A stretch of DNA of 64,000 nucleotides, from positions 1 to 64,000 of the forward strand of contig CAVPHW010000006.1 in NCBI GenBank assembly GCA_963704835.1, read 5' to 3'. Shown here piece after piece: positions 16,943 through 26,023 of the stretch. Numbering within the stretch: the stretch's first letter is position 1; every line of letters begins with the position of its first letter. Origin of the DNA: GCA-2746605 sp963704835. Its GTDB lineage: Bacteria; Bacteroidota; Ignavibacteria; Ignavibacteriales; Melioribacteraceae. The notes under the pieces were generated by a model. That model searched no databases. It was given only the letters and a program-made list of their open reading frames with translations, and was not told the origin of the DNA. The position numbers and the translations under genes were made by a program.

Positions 16943-17927
16943 TTTCAGTATTTTCTGATTTTTGCAAAATCAGCGGTGCCTTTTCTTCAGTTCTTCTGCG
17001 AGTATTTATAATTATTTCTCTTGGCGAAAGCTGCTTTCCCGTAGTTGCAGCCGGACAAACATCCGAACATCTTCCACATTCTGTGCAAGTATAACCATCA
17101 AACATTTGCTTCCATGTCAAATGTTCAATATCTGCAGCACCAAATTGTTCTATAGATTCATCTTCCAGATTAATTGAAGTAATTTCATATTTTTTCTTCC
17201 CTAATTTTTCGAAATAAACATTTGGAATTGATGTAAACACATGTAAATGTTTAGAATAAGGAAGGAAATTCATAAATCCAAAAACAACCAAAATGTGTAC
17301 CCACCAAAAAAACTCATACCAAATGACTGAATTTCCGCCACTTGTACTAAAAAATATTGGAGCTAAACTTGCTGAAATGGGTCTTACTTCCCAATTTTGC
17401 AGTTGAAAATTATTTGAAGCAACCGAGGCAATATTTTGACCAAACATGGATAAAACGACTAATAAAATTAATCCAAGAACAATTGTTGCATCAATTAAAC
17501 TTGATTTACCATGATCAAGCCTTTTGATATTTAGAAAGTATCTTCTAAATAAAGCATACAGAACTGCAAAAATTACAAGTAATCCAAAAATATCTTGTGT
17601 GATAGTTATTATTGAATATATCGGGCCCAAAAATTCAAAAGTAAACTCAGAGTAAAACCCTTGTAAAATTGCTTCAATTACCGCGAATAAGAATAATAAA
17701 AATCCCCAAAATATGAGTACATGTATGGTTCCAGCAATTGGTTCTCTTAATATTTTTGACTGTCCGATAGCAACTTTTAAAACATTTTTAATTCGTAAAG
17801 GTATATTATCAAATCGGTTATCTTTTTTCCCAACGCTTAAATAACTCAGCAATCTTTTAATATTAAAACCAAGAAATGTAAAGGAAGCAATAAAAACAAC
17901 TATAAAAATAAAATTTTTGATATCCAT
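16917..17927 (-). CDS. Fe-S oxidoreductase, N-terminal half (NarI-like membrane domain and first 4Fe-4S site)
   Basis: 336 codons. The first 230 residues carry about six membrane helices with the nitrate-reductase-gamma (NarI/DsrM-like) pattern and well-spaced histidines (GTIHVLIFWGFLLFLFA, FFWWVHILVVFGFMNFLPYS KHLH-type segment) that would bind haem b. Residues about 285-300 give the first 4Fe-4S motif CTECGRCSDVCP. The frame ends 12 codons into the sequence expected to join to the next cluster. Together with the overlapping downstream frame it forms one membrane-bound Fe-S oxidoreductase of a type common in Bacteroidota. The hydrolase gene precedes it by 5 bp. The physiological electron partner is not evident from the context. 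Confidence 0.85.
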   Translation of the reverse strand: MDIKNFIFIVVFIASFTFLGFNIKRLLSYLSVGKKDNRFDNIPLRIKNVLKVAIGQSKILREPIAGTIHVLIFWGFLLFLFAVIEAILQGFYSEFTFEFLGPIYSIITITQDIFGLLVIFAVLYALFRRYFLNIKRLDHGKSSLIDATIVLGLILLVVLSMFGQNIASVASNNFQLQNWEVRPISASLAPIFFSTSGGNSVIWYEFFWWVHILVVFGFMNFLPYSKHLHVFTSIPNVYFEKLGKKKYEITSINLEDESIEQFGAADIEHLTWKQMFDGYTCTECGRCSDVCPAATTGKQLSPREIIINTRRRTEEKAPLILQKSENTEIVRKDLNS

Positions 17928-17932
17928 GATTT

Positions 17933-18777
17933 TTAGTTCTCACTGAATGACGAGTTGAAAAAATTAAAAGTTTTTTCTAAAACATTATCAAAAGCTTTGG
18001 TCGATCCTTCAAATGGATGTTTAATATCAAATGTGTGTCCGGTTCCTGTAATTACTTCCAGGTTAGTACGTTCTTTATCCGACCATTCATACAATTGTTC
18101 AGCTTCAGAAAGAGGAACTGCTAAATCTTGATTTCCATGAATAATTAAATATGGTTTTCTCAATTTTTTAACACTATTCTCAATATTCAAGGTTGAATCT
18201 GAGTTATTCACAATGTCATCAAGAAGCACTTTATTTAAGTCTCATTAATTGTTTAGTTCTTGTGTTCAACATTTCCATAAAACCAATTTCAGTCCATTCT
18301 TGTTTTTGTCGTTCTGAGTATCTATCAAATTTAGAAATGGAAGACCAAGTGACCAAGGCATTAATACTATTTGAACTACTTGCCGTTATTATAGATATTG
18401 CGCCACCTCTGCTATGCCCAATTATTCCTATTTTATTTTGTCCGGAAATTTTACCAAAATAATTATTCTTATAAGCATAAATAATTTGGGTCAATTCATC
18501 TACTTCTCTTGTAAAAGTATTATTTGGCAAATTTTTCTAATTCATCAAATTCAGTTAAATTTTTACCAACTCCATTGTGCGAAAAATTAAACGTAATTAC
18601 AAAATATCCCTTTTTAGAAAAGTAATCAGCCAAATAAGGACCAAATCCCCAATCTTTAAATCCCTTGAAGCCATGAACAAATATCAAACAATTTCCATTT
18701 TGCAAATTTGAATTACCAAATGTGGTTATTCTAATTTTTTGGTTATCGGTAGTTAAATAGACAAAATTTTGGCTCAT
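17933..18777 (-). pseudogene. Alpha/beta hydrolase, split by two frameshifts
   Basis: Three consecutive frames on one strand together make a normal hydrolase of about 280 aa: LIFVHGFKGFKDWGFGPYLA (oxyanion-hole region), IGIIGHSRGGAIS (nucleophile Ser in G-H-S-R-G-G), LIIHGNQDLAVPLSEAEQLY (Asp) and GTGHTFD (His). The breaks are at about 18530 (A/T-rich run after the K-F-A-K codons) and about 18230. The ATG at 18777 starts MSQNFVYL; frames upstream of it would need a TTG start. Two one-base indels restore the gene fully. It precedes the Fe-S oxidoreductase by 5 bp. Probably an esterase or peptidase-like hydrolase; the substrate is unknown. Confidence 0.78.
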
Positions 18778-19068
18778 GGAGATAAATATGAGTATTAAAT
18801 TTTCAAAAGTCAAGAATAAGCCTAAAAACTAATTTTTGAATGATTAATACACTATTCTGAATTGTTAAAAACTTTTTTCTGATCTACATGAGATTAGAAG
18901 CCAATTCATAGATTTTATAAAAATCTCGCATTGAAACTATTAAAACATGGTAATCCAATTTTTTTTTTGCATTTTTAAGAAACAAATTTTCAAACAAGTT
19001 AACAGCATCCAATTTTATGAAAAATGCCCTCCTAAAAAGATTGTGTTACATTCGTAATTTTAGCTGAA

Positions 19069-20199
19069 ATGAATATGAACATATCAATTAAAGAAGTAGC
19101 TACTCCAACAGAATTGAAGCAATTTGTTGATTTCCAGTACAGTCTTTATAAAGATAACAAGTATTGGGTGCCTCCATTAAAAAGTGAAGAGCTTTTCTCA
19201 CTTCGTAGAGATAAGAATCCAGCATTTGATTTTTGTGAGACCAAATATTGGCTGGCATATAAGGATAAAAAAATTGTTGGGAGAATTGCAGGTATTTTAC
19301 ACAATAAATTCAATCAGAAATTCAACAAAAAGATTATGCGATTTGGGTGGATCGATTTCATTGATGATAAACAGGTTGCTGATTTACTCTTTTCAACAGT
19401 TGAAAATTGGGGAAGAGAAAAAGGGATGACCGAAATTCACGGTCCACTTGGTTTTACAGATATGGATGGTGAAGGAACATTAATAGAAGGATTTGAAGAA
19501 GTTAGCACTCTAGGTTCAATTTATAATTATCCTTATTACCCCAATTTTATTGAACAGAATGGCTACCAAAAAGATATAGATTGGGTTGAGTTTGAAGTTA
19601 CAATGAATTCAGAACCAATTCCGGAAAAGATTAGCAGAATTACAGAAATTGCATTAAAGCGAAATAAGCTTCATGTTCTGAGAGTTAATAAATCAAAAGA
19701 TCTTCTGCCCTATGCAAGAGAATTATTTTATTTAATAAATAAGTCATACAAAGAGTTATATGGATTTGTTGAACTTTCCGATAAGCAAATAGATATGTAT
19801 GTAAAGCAATATTTTGGGTTTATTAAACCAGAGTTCTTGCCCATTGTTCTTAATGAATATAATGAAATGGTTGCTTTCGGTATTACGATGCCCTCATTAT
19901 CAAAAGCTTTTCAAAAATGTAAAGGCTCACTTTTTCCTTTCGGTTTTATTCATGTTTTAAAAGCTATGAAAAACAATAATGGGCTCGATCTTTACTTAAC
20001 TGCAGTAAGACCAGATATGCAGGATAAAGGCGTTAATGCAATAATTATGTATGAAATAAACAAAACTATTCTAAAGAATAAGATTCGTTTTGTTGAAACA
20101 AACAGAGAGCTTGAAGATAATTCAAAAGTACAAGCTCAATGGAGATTTTTTCAACACAGGCAACATAAACGAAGACGTTGTTATAAAAAGGAAATCTAA
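19069..20199 (+). CDS. GNAT-family acetyltransferase-like protein
   Basis: 376 aa, cytoplasmic. The N-terminus (ISIKEVATPTELKQFVDFQY, then KYWVPPLKSEEL) and centre (HGPLGFTDMDGEGTLIEGFE) follow a conserved family of long GNAT-like proteins found in Bacteroidota and relatives. Acetyl-CoA-binding features are weak: FVETNRELEDNSKVQAQWRF followed by a basic HRQHKRRRC tail is the best-conserved end of the family. The function is not established. Divergent from the hydrolase gene, with 255 bp of AT-rich DNA between. The palindromic repeat begins just after the stop. Confidence 0.82.
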   Translation: MNMNISIKEVATPTELKQFVDFQYSLYKDNKYWVPPLKSEELFSLRRDKNPAFDFCETKYWLAYKDKKIVGRIAGILHNKFNQKFNKKIMRFGWIDFIDDKQVADLLFSTVENWGREKGMTEIHGPLGFTDMDGEGTLIEGFEEVSTLGSIYNYPYYPNFIEQNGYQKDIDWVEFEVTMNSEPIPEKISRITEIALKRNKLHVLRVNKSKDLLPYARELFYLINKSYKELYGFVELSDKQIDMYVKQYFGFIKPEFLPIVLNEYNEMVAFGITMPSLSKAFQKCKGSLFPFGFIHVLKAMKNNNGLDLYLTAVRPDMQDKGVNAIIMYEINKTILKNKIRFVETNRELEDNSKVQAQWRFFQHRQHKRRRCYKKEI

Positions 20200-20203
20200 T
20201 TTC

Positions 20204-20282
20204 GTAGATTGCATGCAATCTACTTAACTAACAAAATTATTGCCTCTATACTATTTTACTTATAAACAGATTGCAAGCAATC
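20204..20282. repeat. Pair of related palindromes (GATTGCnnGCAATC)
   Basis: GTAGATTGCATGCAATCTAC at 20204-20223 is a perfect 20-base palindrome lying 5 bp after the GNAT stop codon. A second related inverted repeat, GATTGCAAGCAATC, lies at 20269-20282. The first may act as a terminator hairpin; the pair together looks like the ends of a small palindromic repeat unit. Confidence 0.6.
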
Positions 20283-20389
20283 AGTTTTACAAAATTTACA
20301 ATTAATTGAAAACAAATATTCACACTGCAAATTCTAACTTAAAACTTGAATTCCAGTTGTCTATATACTTCAGAATCTCAAATCTTCTT

Positions 20390-21226
20390 TTAATCGAGCG
20401 AAACAGTAACTCCAATTCCTAAAACACCATCAATCATATCACTCATTTCTTCTTTTAGATATATTTTATAAAATATTTTTGGTGTAAAAGTCCTTTCTTT
20501 CCAAGAAGCACCAAAGTTTAATGAATGTATAAACCGATCGTCAAATTCATTAACATCTTGAGTGACAAATACCAACCCGAGCAATTCCATGTTAAGTGAT
20601 AATTTGTATATTTGATAGCCGGCATTTACTCCGTAATGCAAAAACATTTCTGTATCTAAACTACTCTCTTTTGTAGGAATCAATAGATTTGGGCCTATTT
20701 CCATGCCATAATTAAAACCTTCATCTTTTATAACATGATGCGCAAAGTTAAAATAGAGTCCAAACGAATTTGGTAGATATTTTTGAATATCGTAGTAGTT
20801 AAAAAATATTCCGATTATGCTAACGTCTTCTTCTGCGGTTGGTAAAAATGCTCCAAAGGTTATAAAGGACTTCTTATTATTTATAATTTCCGGATTTGTT
20901 TGCAGTCCAACAAAAACATTACCAAAACCGCTTTCACTATATGTTTCACTGCCATAACCATAATCTTCTTGCTCATAACTTGAGGTAATAAAAGGGATAT
21001 TACCGATTAAATTAAATTTAGAGCTAATCGGAATATTGCAATTAATTTGATACGAACCTGATAGGGTTGATAATTCCGTATCACTTGCTAAAAAACCTTT
21101 TTCAAATTGAAACCCTAATTGGGTTATATCTTTAGGAACTGATTGTAAATTAAATGTTTGAGAAAATATAATGTTAGATAACACAAAAAATAAAATTAAT
21201 CCAGATTTTACAATGCTATTCATCAT
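20390..21226 (-). CDS. Putative outer-membrane beta-barrel protein
   Basis: 278 aa. The ATG at 21226 is chosen because GGAG lies 6 bases upstream; the longer frame would need a TTG. A signal peptide (VKSGLILFFVLSNIIFSQ) leads into a mature protein of alternating amphipathic strands: NCNIPISSKFNLIGNIPFIT, GFGNVFVGLQTNPEI, GVNAGYQIYKLSLNMELLGL and a C-terminal FTPKIFYKIYLKEE. This resembles MetA/transporter-type outer-membrane barrels. No specific family is recognised and the function is unknown. Transcribed alone, divergent from the acyl-CoA dehydrogenase operon. Confidence 0.75.
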   Translation of the reverse strand: MMNSIVKSGLILFFVLSNIIFSQTFNLQSVPKDITQLGFQFEKGFLASDTELSTLSGSYQINCNIPISSKFNLIGNIPFITSSYEQEDYGYGSETYSESGFGNVFVGLQTNPEIINNKKSFITFGAFLPTAEEDVSIIGIFFNYYDIQKYLPNSFGLYFNFAHHVIKDEGFNYGMEIGPNLLIPTKESSLDTEMFLHYGVNAGYQIYKLSLNMELLGLVFVTQDVNEFDDRFIHSLNFGASWKERTFTPKIFYKIYLKEEMSDMIDGVLGIGVTVSLD

Positions 21227-21350
21227 TTTTAACTCCAAATTAAAATTAGATCAAAGATTAATAAATTATAAACCTTAGAACAATTCTCACATCATTTAAA
21301 CCAGAATGCCATCCAGTGGAAGTTTAATGTTCACTTAATTCTTAATTTCG

Positions 21351-21414
21351 AAAACGTTTTTTTAGTTAACACTACGTTAACGTAAATTATTTTTGTTTAA
21401 TATTCAATTGAATA
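21351..21414. promoter_or_regulatory. Cluster of three palindromes, candidate operators
   Basis: AAAACGTTTT (21351-21360), ACGTTAACGT (21374-21383) and TATTCAATTGAATA (21401-21414) are each perfect palindromes within 64 bp. The first two share the ACGTT word seen in LacI-type operators. They lie between two divergent genes. Their role is inferred only from position and symmetry. Confidence 0.35.
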
Positions 21415-21516
21415 ATTTTTGACTATAAAGGGACATCTCGTCTAACATATTGACGCAAAATGCTCAGGCTTCTTAAACTAGATTTTTTCGTTTCTTCCAT
21501 AAAAGTAAATGTTAAG

Positions 21517-21633
21517 AGACTTCTGAAAATCTCAAATTTGTCATGTTGAGTAAAGCGAAACATCTCTATTTTGAATTAAAAAGGGATTCTTCACTTCGGT
21601 CAGAATGACTTTTGGGGAATAATTCAGAGGTCT
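21517..21633. repeat. Nested palindromic intergenic repeat
   Basis: Outer arms AGACTTCTGAA (21517-21527) and TTCAGAGGTCT (21623-21633) enclose inner arms beginning GTCATGTTGAG (21540) and ending GGTCAGAATGAC (about 21609). The design is the same as the repeat at 10951-11084. The GTCATnnTGAG...ATTCTTC...CAGAATGAC wording is common in intergenic repeats of this bacterial group. Confidence 0.65.
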
Positions 21634-21718
21634 ATGTTACCTATTTGACAACAGTTTAGTAAAAAAAATATTATAATTAAGATTGATTTATTTATAAACT
21701 GTAATTTTTTGGAGAGTA

Positions 21719-22858
21719 ATGGCGAACAAAGAAGACATTCAAATGTTAAGAGAAATGGTTAGAGATTTTACAGATTCAGAAATTAGACCAATTGCAGCGT
21801 CTATTGACGAGAATGAAGAAATACCTTATGAGTTAATTAAGAAATTAGCGGATGTTGGATTGTTGGGTACTGCTTTTCCTGAAGAATATGGTGGTGGTGG
21901 ATTTGGAGAATATGGTTTTTGTATAGCTCAAGAAGAAGTAACAAAAGCTTGTGGTTCAACTGCAACATTCATTGGTGCGCATCAATCAATTGGAACAAAT
22001 GCAATTTATCTTGGTGGATCTGAAGAATTAAAGCAAAAGTATATGTTCGATTTAACCTCCGGGAAAAAAATCGCTGCATTCGCTTTAACTGAACCGGATG
22101 CTGGTTCTGATGCTTTCAATTTACAAACAACTGCAACATTTGATGGTAGTAATTGGATTTTAAATGGTCAAAAACTATGGATCACAAATGCATCCAATGC
22201 AGATGTTTTTTCTGTATTTGCTCGCACAGATAAGGGCATTTCTGGTTTTGTAGTTGATAGTGATTCCCCAGGTATAATTATAGGTGCAAATGAAAAGAAA
22301 TTGGGAATAAAAGGGAGTGCAACGAATACTTTAACTTTTGAAAATGTTATTATTCCAAAAGAGAATATTATTGGTGTGGATGGCAGAGGTTTTGCAATCG
22401 CCATGAAAACTTTGGATGCCGGAAGAATTGGAATTGGTGCTGCAAGTGTTGGAGCTTCCAAAGAGATGCTCCGACTCTCAGTTGAGTTTGCAAATCAAAG
22501 GAAACAATTTGATAAGCCAATTTCAAAATTTCAAGCTATTCAATTTATGCTTTCTGATATAACTACTAAAATCTATGCGATGGAGAGCATACTCTACCGT
22601 GCGGCTGAAAAGTATGATAACAAAGAAGATGTGATGCAGGAAGCAGCTATGGTGAAACTATTCTGCTCTGAAGCTGTTTCAGAAGTAGCCGATATGGCTT
22701 TACAAATTCATGGCGGTATGGGTTTTTCAAAAGAATTATCGATTGAAAGATTTTACAGAGATGCAAGAATCTTAAGAATTTTTGAAGGAACAAGTGAAAT
22801 TCAGAAGTTAGTGATTAGTAGAAAAACAATTAAAAATAATGGACTTTGGAAAATCTAA
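21719..22858 (+). CDS. Acyl-CoA dehydrogenase
   Basis: 379 aa, cytoplasmic FAD enzyme that desaturates an acyl-CoA at C2-C3 and feeds electrons to ETF. Full family pattern: LADVGLLGTAFPEEYGG, AFALTEPDAGSDAFNLQT (flavin/substrate loop), GQKLWITNASNADVF, LGIKGSATNTLTFENVIIP, QALD-like R-K-Q-F-D-K-P-I-S-K-F-Q-A-I-Q dimer segment, and the C-terminal LQIHGGMGFSKELSIERFYR plus RIFEGTSEIQ, where the Glu of E-G-T-S is the likely base. Chain-length specificity (short-chain or branched) cannot be told. The stop codon is immediately followed by the ATG of the HisA-like gene, so they are co-transcribed. Confidence 0.95.
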   Translation: MANKEDIQMLREMVRDFTDSEIRPIAASIDENEEIPYELIKKLADVGLLGTAFPEEYGGGGFGEYGFCIAQEEVTKACGSTATFIGAHQSIGTNAIYLGGSEELKQKYMFDLTSGKKIAAFALTEPDAGSDAFNLQTTATFDGSNWILNGQKLWITNASNADVFSVFARTDKGISGFVVDSDSPGIIIGANEKKLGIKGSATNTLTFENVIIPKENIIGVDGRGFAIAMKTLDAGRIGIGAASVGASKEMLRLSVEFANQRKQFDKPISKFQAIQFMLSDITTKIYAMESILYRAAEKYDNKEDVMQEAAMVKLFCSEAVSEVADMALQIHGGMGFSKELSIERFYRDARILRIFEGTSEIQKLVISRKTIKNNGLWKI

Positions 22859-23611
22859 ATGAGAAAAGTTTTAATTATTCCTTCCATTGATATTAAGGAT
22901 AGAAAAACTGTCAGAGTCGTACAGGGAATTCCTGAACTTGATTGCAAGGAATACGGAAGTGATCCGGTTGAAATGGCTATGATATGGCGATCTGAAAACG
23001 CAAAGGTTCTTCATGTTGTCGATTTCGATTCTTCAAGCGAACATTCGCATAAGAACTTTGATTTACTGGGCGAAATCTGTGATTCTGTAATTATTCCAGT
23101 CGAATTTGGTGGTGGTATAACTAATATATATGATGCTGAAAAAGCTTTTGATCTTGGAGCTTTCAGATTGGTTATTGGATCTTTAGCCTATACAAACCCC
23201 AAAGAATTCAGAAATATATTAGATAAATTTGGTCCACTTAAAATATCTGCTGCAATTGATGTAGTTAATGATGAATTAGTAATACACAGTAGAAAAGAGA
23301 AAACCGGTATCTCTGCAATTGAGTTTGCAAAAAATTTGTCTGATATTGGAATAAATAGATTTGTTGTAACTGATGTTCTTAGAAATGGAATGCTTGAAGG
23401 ACCAAATATTGAAATGTGCAAAACAATTGCCAAGGTAACAAATACAAAGGTAACATTATCGGGCGGAGTTAGTTGTTTTAAAGATCTCATGAAAGTTCAA
23501 AATAATTCTGAGTGTGGAATTGACTCAGTAATAATTGGCAGAGCACTATATGAAAACAAGTTCCCGTGTCAAAAAATCTGGCGTGTTGCTGAAAGTAGCA
23601 TATTTGATTAA
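22859..23611 (+). CDS. hisA: HisA-like phosphoribosylformimino-AICAR-P isomerase
   Basis: 250 aa TIM barrel. The N-terminal IPSIDIKDRKTVRVVQG contains the catalytic Asp region of HisA, VPVEFGGGI-like I-P-V-E-F-G-G-G-I and LVIGSLAYTNP give the first phosphate site, AAIDV and VTDVLRNGMLEGPN give the second catalytic region, and VTLSGGVS the second phosphate loop. HisA catalyses the fourth step of histidine biosynthesis. No other his gene is nearby, and the gene is directly fused in transcription to an acyl-CoA dehydrogenase (ATG follows its TAA), which is odd. It may be the only HisA or a paralogue with another role; only the full genome can tell. Confidence 0.82.
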   Translation: MRKVLIIPSIDIKDRKTVRVVQGIPELDCKEYGSDPVEMAMIWRSENAKVLHVVDFDSSSEHSHKNFDLLGEICDSVIIPVEFGGGITNIYDAEKAFDLGAFRLVIGSLAYTNPKEFRNILDKFGPLKISAAIDVVNDELVIHSRKEKTGISAIEFAKNLSDIGINRFVVTDVLRNGMLEGPNIEMCKTIAKVTNTKVTLSGGVSCFKDLMKVQNNSECGIDSVIIGRALYENKFPCQKIWRVAESSIFD

Positions 23612-23664
23612 TATTAAATATTTCTTTATATAGTAATATATCTTTTAAATTAGGAGATTAAATT

Positions 23665-24138
23665 ATGGAGACAATAACCAAAATATTAGTTCCAATTGAT
23701 TTCTCCAACTATTCTAAAAATGCCCTTAAATATGCAATCAATTTTTCAAAAAAATTCAACTCAAAAATTTATTTAGTTTATGTTGTGGAGCCCGTTATTT
23801 ATCCATCTGATTTTAGTATGGGTCAAGTAACATTTCCGGTGATGGATACAGAACTAAATGAGAGAGCAAAGGAAGAATTGAATAGCTTGGCCAAAGAAGA
23901 GTTTGGAAGCGGTGTTGAAGTTGAAACTATTATTAGAACTGGCAAAGCATTTGTTGAGATTAATGAAACAGCCAGAGAAATTGATGCAGATTTAATTATT
24001 ATTGCCACTCATGGTCATACTGGAATGGAGCATTTGTTATTTGGAAGCACTGCTGAAAAAGTTGTTAGAAAAGCACCATGTCCTGTTTTAACTCTAAGAG
24101 AACCTATTAAAGGTTTTAAATTTTCAGACAAAAAATAA
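23665..24138 (+). CDS. Universal stress protein (UspA family)
   Basis: 157 aa, cytoplasmic. It has the Usp fold: ITKILVPIDFSNYSKNALKY at the N-terminus, then the ATP-binding signature in ATHGHTGMEHLLFGSTAEKV (G-2x-G-9x-G-S/T) and the closing KAPCPVLTLREP strand. Such proteins act in stress survival and often bind ATP. An AGGAG site precedes the ATG. The SMP-30-like gene starts 7 bp after its stop, so the two are probably co-transcribed. Confidence 0.93.
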   Translation: METITKILVPIDFSNYSKNALKYAINFSKKFNSKIYLVYVVEPVIYPSDFSMGQVTFPVMDTELNERAKEELNSLAKEEFGSGVEVETIIRTGKAFVEINETAREIDADLIIIATHGHTGMEHLLFGSTAEKVVRKAPCPVLTLREPIKGFKFSDKK

Positions 24139-24145
24139 GGTTTTA

Positions 24146-25052
24146 ATGAATAGATACAGATTTTTTTCTATGCTTTTAATTTTTACTCTAAACGTTTGCA
24201 TCTATTCACAAGAGATCACTTTTTCGGAATGGGAGTTAGTGGTTGATAACCAAAACTTCCCAGAAGGTATTACTTTTGATCAGCAGAATACACTTTATTC
24301 ATCTAATTGTTATGGCGGCTGGATAACAAAAATCACCTCCTCCTCGATAGATACATTTCTTCTAGCATCTGATTCAACATTTAGTAAAACTAATGGAATG
24401 ATTGCATTAAAAAATGGCTCCATTATTGCATGTGATTATGGGAAAGGGACAATCTTAAATATTAGTTCTAATGGTAAATGTGAAATCATTATTGATGGTT
24501 ACAATGGCGTAAAATTGAATAGACCAAATGATTTAACATTAGATACCAATGGAAATTTATACTTTACTGATCCTAAATCTTATGGGAAAGACTTGTTGGA
24601 TGGTAGAATTTTCTACTATAATTTTTCATCTAATAGATCTAGTGCTAATAAAAGATAGTTTAGCTTTCCCTAATGGAATTGGTATTTCTCCAAAGAATGG
24701 AAAATTATATGTCTGCGAATCAGCAAAATCAAGAATATTATCTTTTGATATTTTGAATGATGGGTCAATAATTAATCAGCAGTTATTTATTGAACTTCCA
24801 GGTGGTGATCCAGATGGTTTTAATTTTGACATTAACGGTAATTTATATGTTGCCCATTTTGGTGGTGGTAATATTTATGTGATTTCACCGGATAGTACAA
24901 TTTTATATACAGTGAAAACTCCTGGTACAAAACCAAGCAATGTTGAGTTTGCTGGTAAGGATTTAAAGACCTTTTATATTACCGAAGATGAAAATAACTC
25001 AATTTATAGAGCTAGTGTTTCTATTCCAGGACATCCGGTTGAATTAAACTGA
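24146..25052 (+). CDS. SMP-30/gluconolactonase-like beta-propeller, one frameshift
   Basis: Two overlapping frames (24146-24658 and 24549-25052) together give a secreted protein of about 300 aa. A signal peptide (FFSMLLIFTLNVCIYSQ) is followed by NHL/SMP-30 propeller blades: FPEGITFDQQNTLYSSNCYG, LNRPNDLTLDTNGNLYFTDP, then after the break DSLAFPNGIGISPKNGKLYV and PDGFNFDINGNLYVAHFGGG. The metal-site pattern (E-G, N-D, N-G, D-G) of lactonases is recognisable. The frame breaks at about 24640 in AGTGCTAATAAAAGATAG, where a single base change in length rejoins I-K-D-S-L-A-F-P. Likely an exported lactonase or hydrolase; the substrate is unknown. Confidence 0.8.
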
Positions 25053-25141
25053 AATGCAGAGATCAATAAAATCATTCTCTGACTAATTTTCTCTCTCGAC
25101 AAAAACTTCGACTTGGATAGCATTAAACATTTGCAAAATTC

Positions 25142-25275
25142 AAAATACTAGTCATTCTGACTTGTCAGACGAGTCTGAGGAGTCCAGATTAAAGACATAT
25201 CTGGATAAACTCTGCGAGGTGAGAATCTCATAATCTAAAAAAAAGATTTCTCACCCCTATAAAGTCGAGGCTCGA
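25142..25275. repeat. Palindromic intergenic repeat, family member A
   Basis: Starts AAAATACTAGTCATT and contains TTAAAGACATATCTGGATAA, then GTGAGAATCTCATAATCT opposed by AGATTTCTCAC. A closely related copy lies at 57475-57595. It separates the convergent SMP-30-like and TPR genes. Confidence 0.75.
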
Positions 25276-25290
25276 AAAGACAATAATCGT

Positions 25291-25887
25291 CTATTTTAAT
25301 TTTTCCAATGAGGCTTTAGCCATTTTAGACAATTCACTATTAGGGTATTTTGATACAATACTTTCCCATTGTGTTTTTGCTTTTTCCCTATTCCCTTTTC
25401 TAATTTCAACTACACCAACATTATAGAGAGCTTCTAAATTTGCCGGCTCAATTTTAAGAATTCTATTAATATATTTCTCGGCTTCTTCCAAATTGTTATC
25501 ATTAAAACTTGTAAACGCTAAACTCATCAGAACATCAGTTCTTTTAGGTTCTTTTTCCATTATTAAATTATACAATTCAATTGCCTTCTTAGAATTATGG
25601 GATGCACTCAACAAATCAGCATACTCTTTAATTTTTTTAGTATCATTTGGATTTTTGTTTACAGCTTCTTCCAAAGCACTTAACCGATTTCTAAATTCTG
25701 CAGTTACATTGCTGCCAGAAGCTGCTTCATTATTGTTTAGCTGTGTATGAACTTCATCATTTGGCATTTGTTGGTTTGTAATTTGGGCTGGTTCTGCTAC
25801 CGAACTATCCTCACTGCTTACGTATACTATTGCAATTATTGCTATAATAAAAACTGCTATATATCCATACACGATTTTATTCTTCAT
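25291..25887 (-). CDS. TPR protein with N-terminal membrane anchor
   Basis: 198 aa. Residues about 5-25 are a single hydrophobic anchor (VYGYIAVFIIAIIAIVYV), followed by a low-complexity Asn/Gln-rich linker to about 60. Residues about 70-190 contain three to four tetratricopeptide repeats (for example KAIELYNLIMEKEPKRTDVL, EEAEKYINRILKIEPANLEA and KAKTQWESIVSKYPNSELSK). It would sit on the outer face of the inner membrane and act as a protein-interaction scaffold; no more specific role is visible. Single gene, divergent from the Cys-rich protein gene. Confidence 0.85.
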   Translation of the reverse strand: MKNKIVYGYIAVFIIAIIAIVYVSSEDSSVAEPAQITNQQMPNDEVHTQLNNNEAASGSNVTAEFRNRLSALEEAVNKNPNDTKKIKEYADLLSASHNSKKAIELYNLIMEKEPKRTDVLMSLAFTSFNDNNLEEAEKYINRILKIEPANLEALYNVGVVEIRKGNREKAKTQWESIVSKYPNSELSKMAKASLEKLK

Positions 25888-26023
25888 CTAATTCTCACTT
25901 ATTTGTTTGATAATTTTTTGTTATTAAATTGTGATATAAAAATAATAATTTTTCACTTGTAAAGGATAGCTGATCTATTTATTATTGAATAATTCATTAA
26001 AACCAAAAAGGAGAAAACAATTA

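Larger units (their letters stand above)
21239..21718. other. Long divergent intergenic region with palindromes and a repeat
   Basis: No gene is visible. The left half has three short perfect palindromes (21351-21414), the right half a nested inverted repeat (21517-21633). The last 60 bases are leader of the acyl-CoA dehydrogenase gene, with GGAG before its ATG. Confidence 0.6.

Noticed and set aside
19429..23490. Numerous opposite-strand frames inside the GNAT, acyl-CoA dehydrogenase and hisA genes
   Set aside because: They lie wholly inside well-supported genes, lack ribosome-binding sites and have no family similarity.
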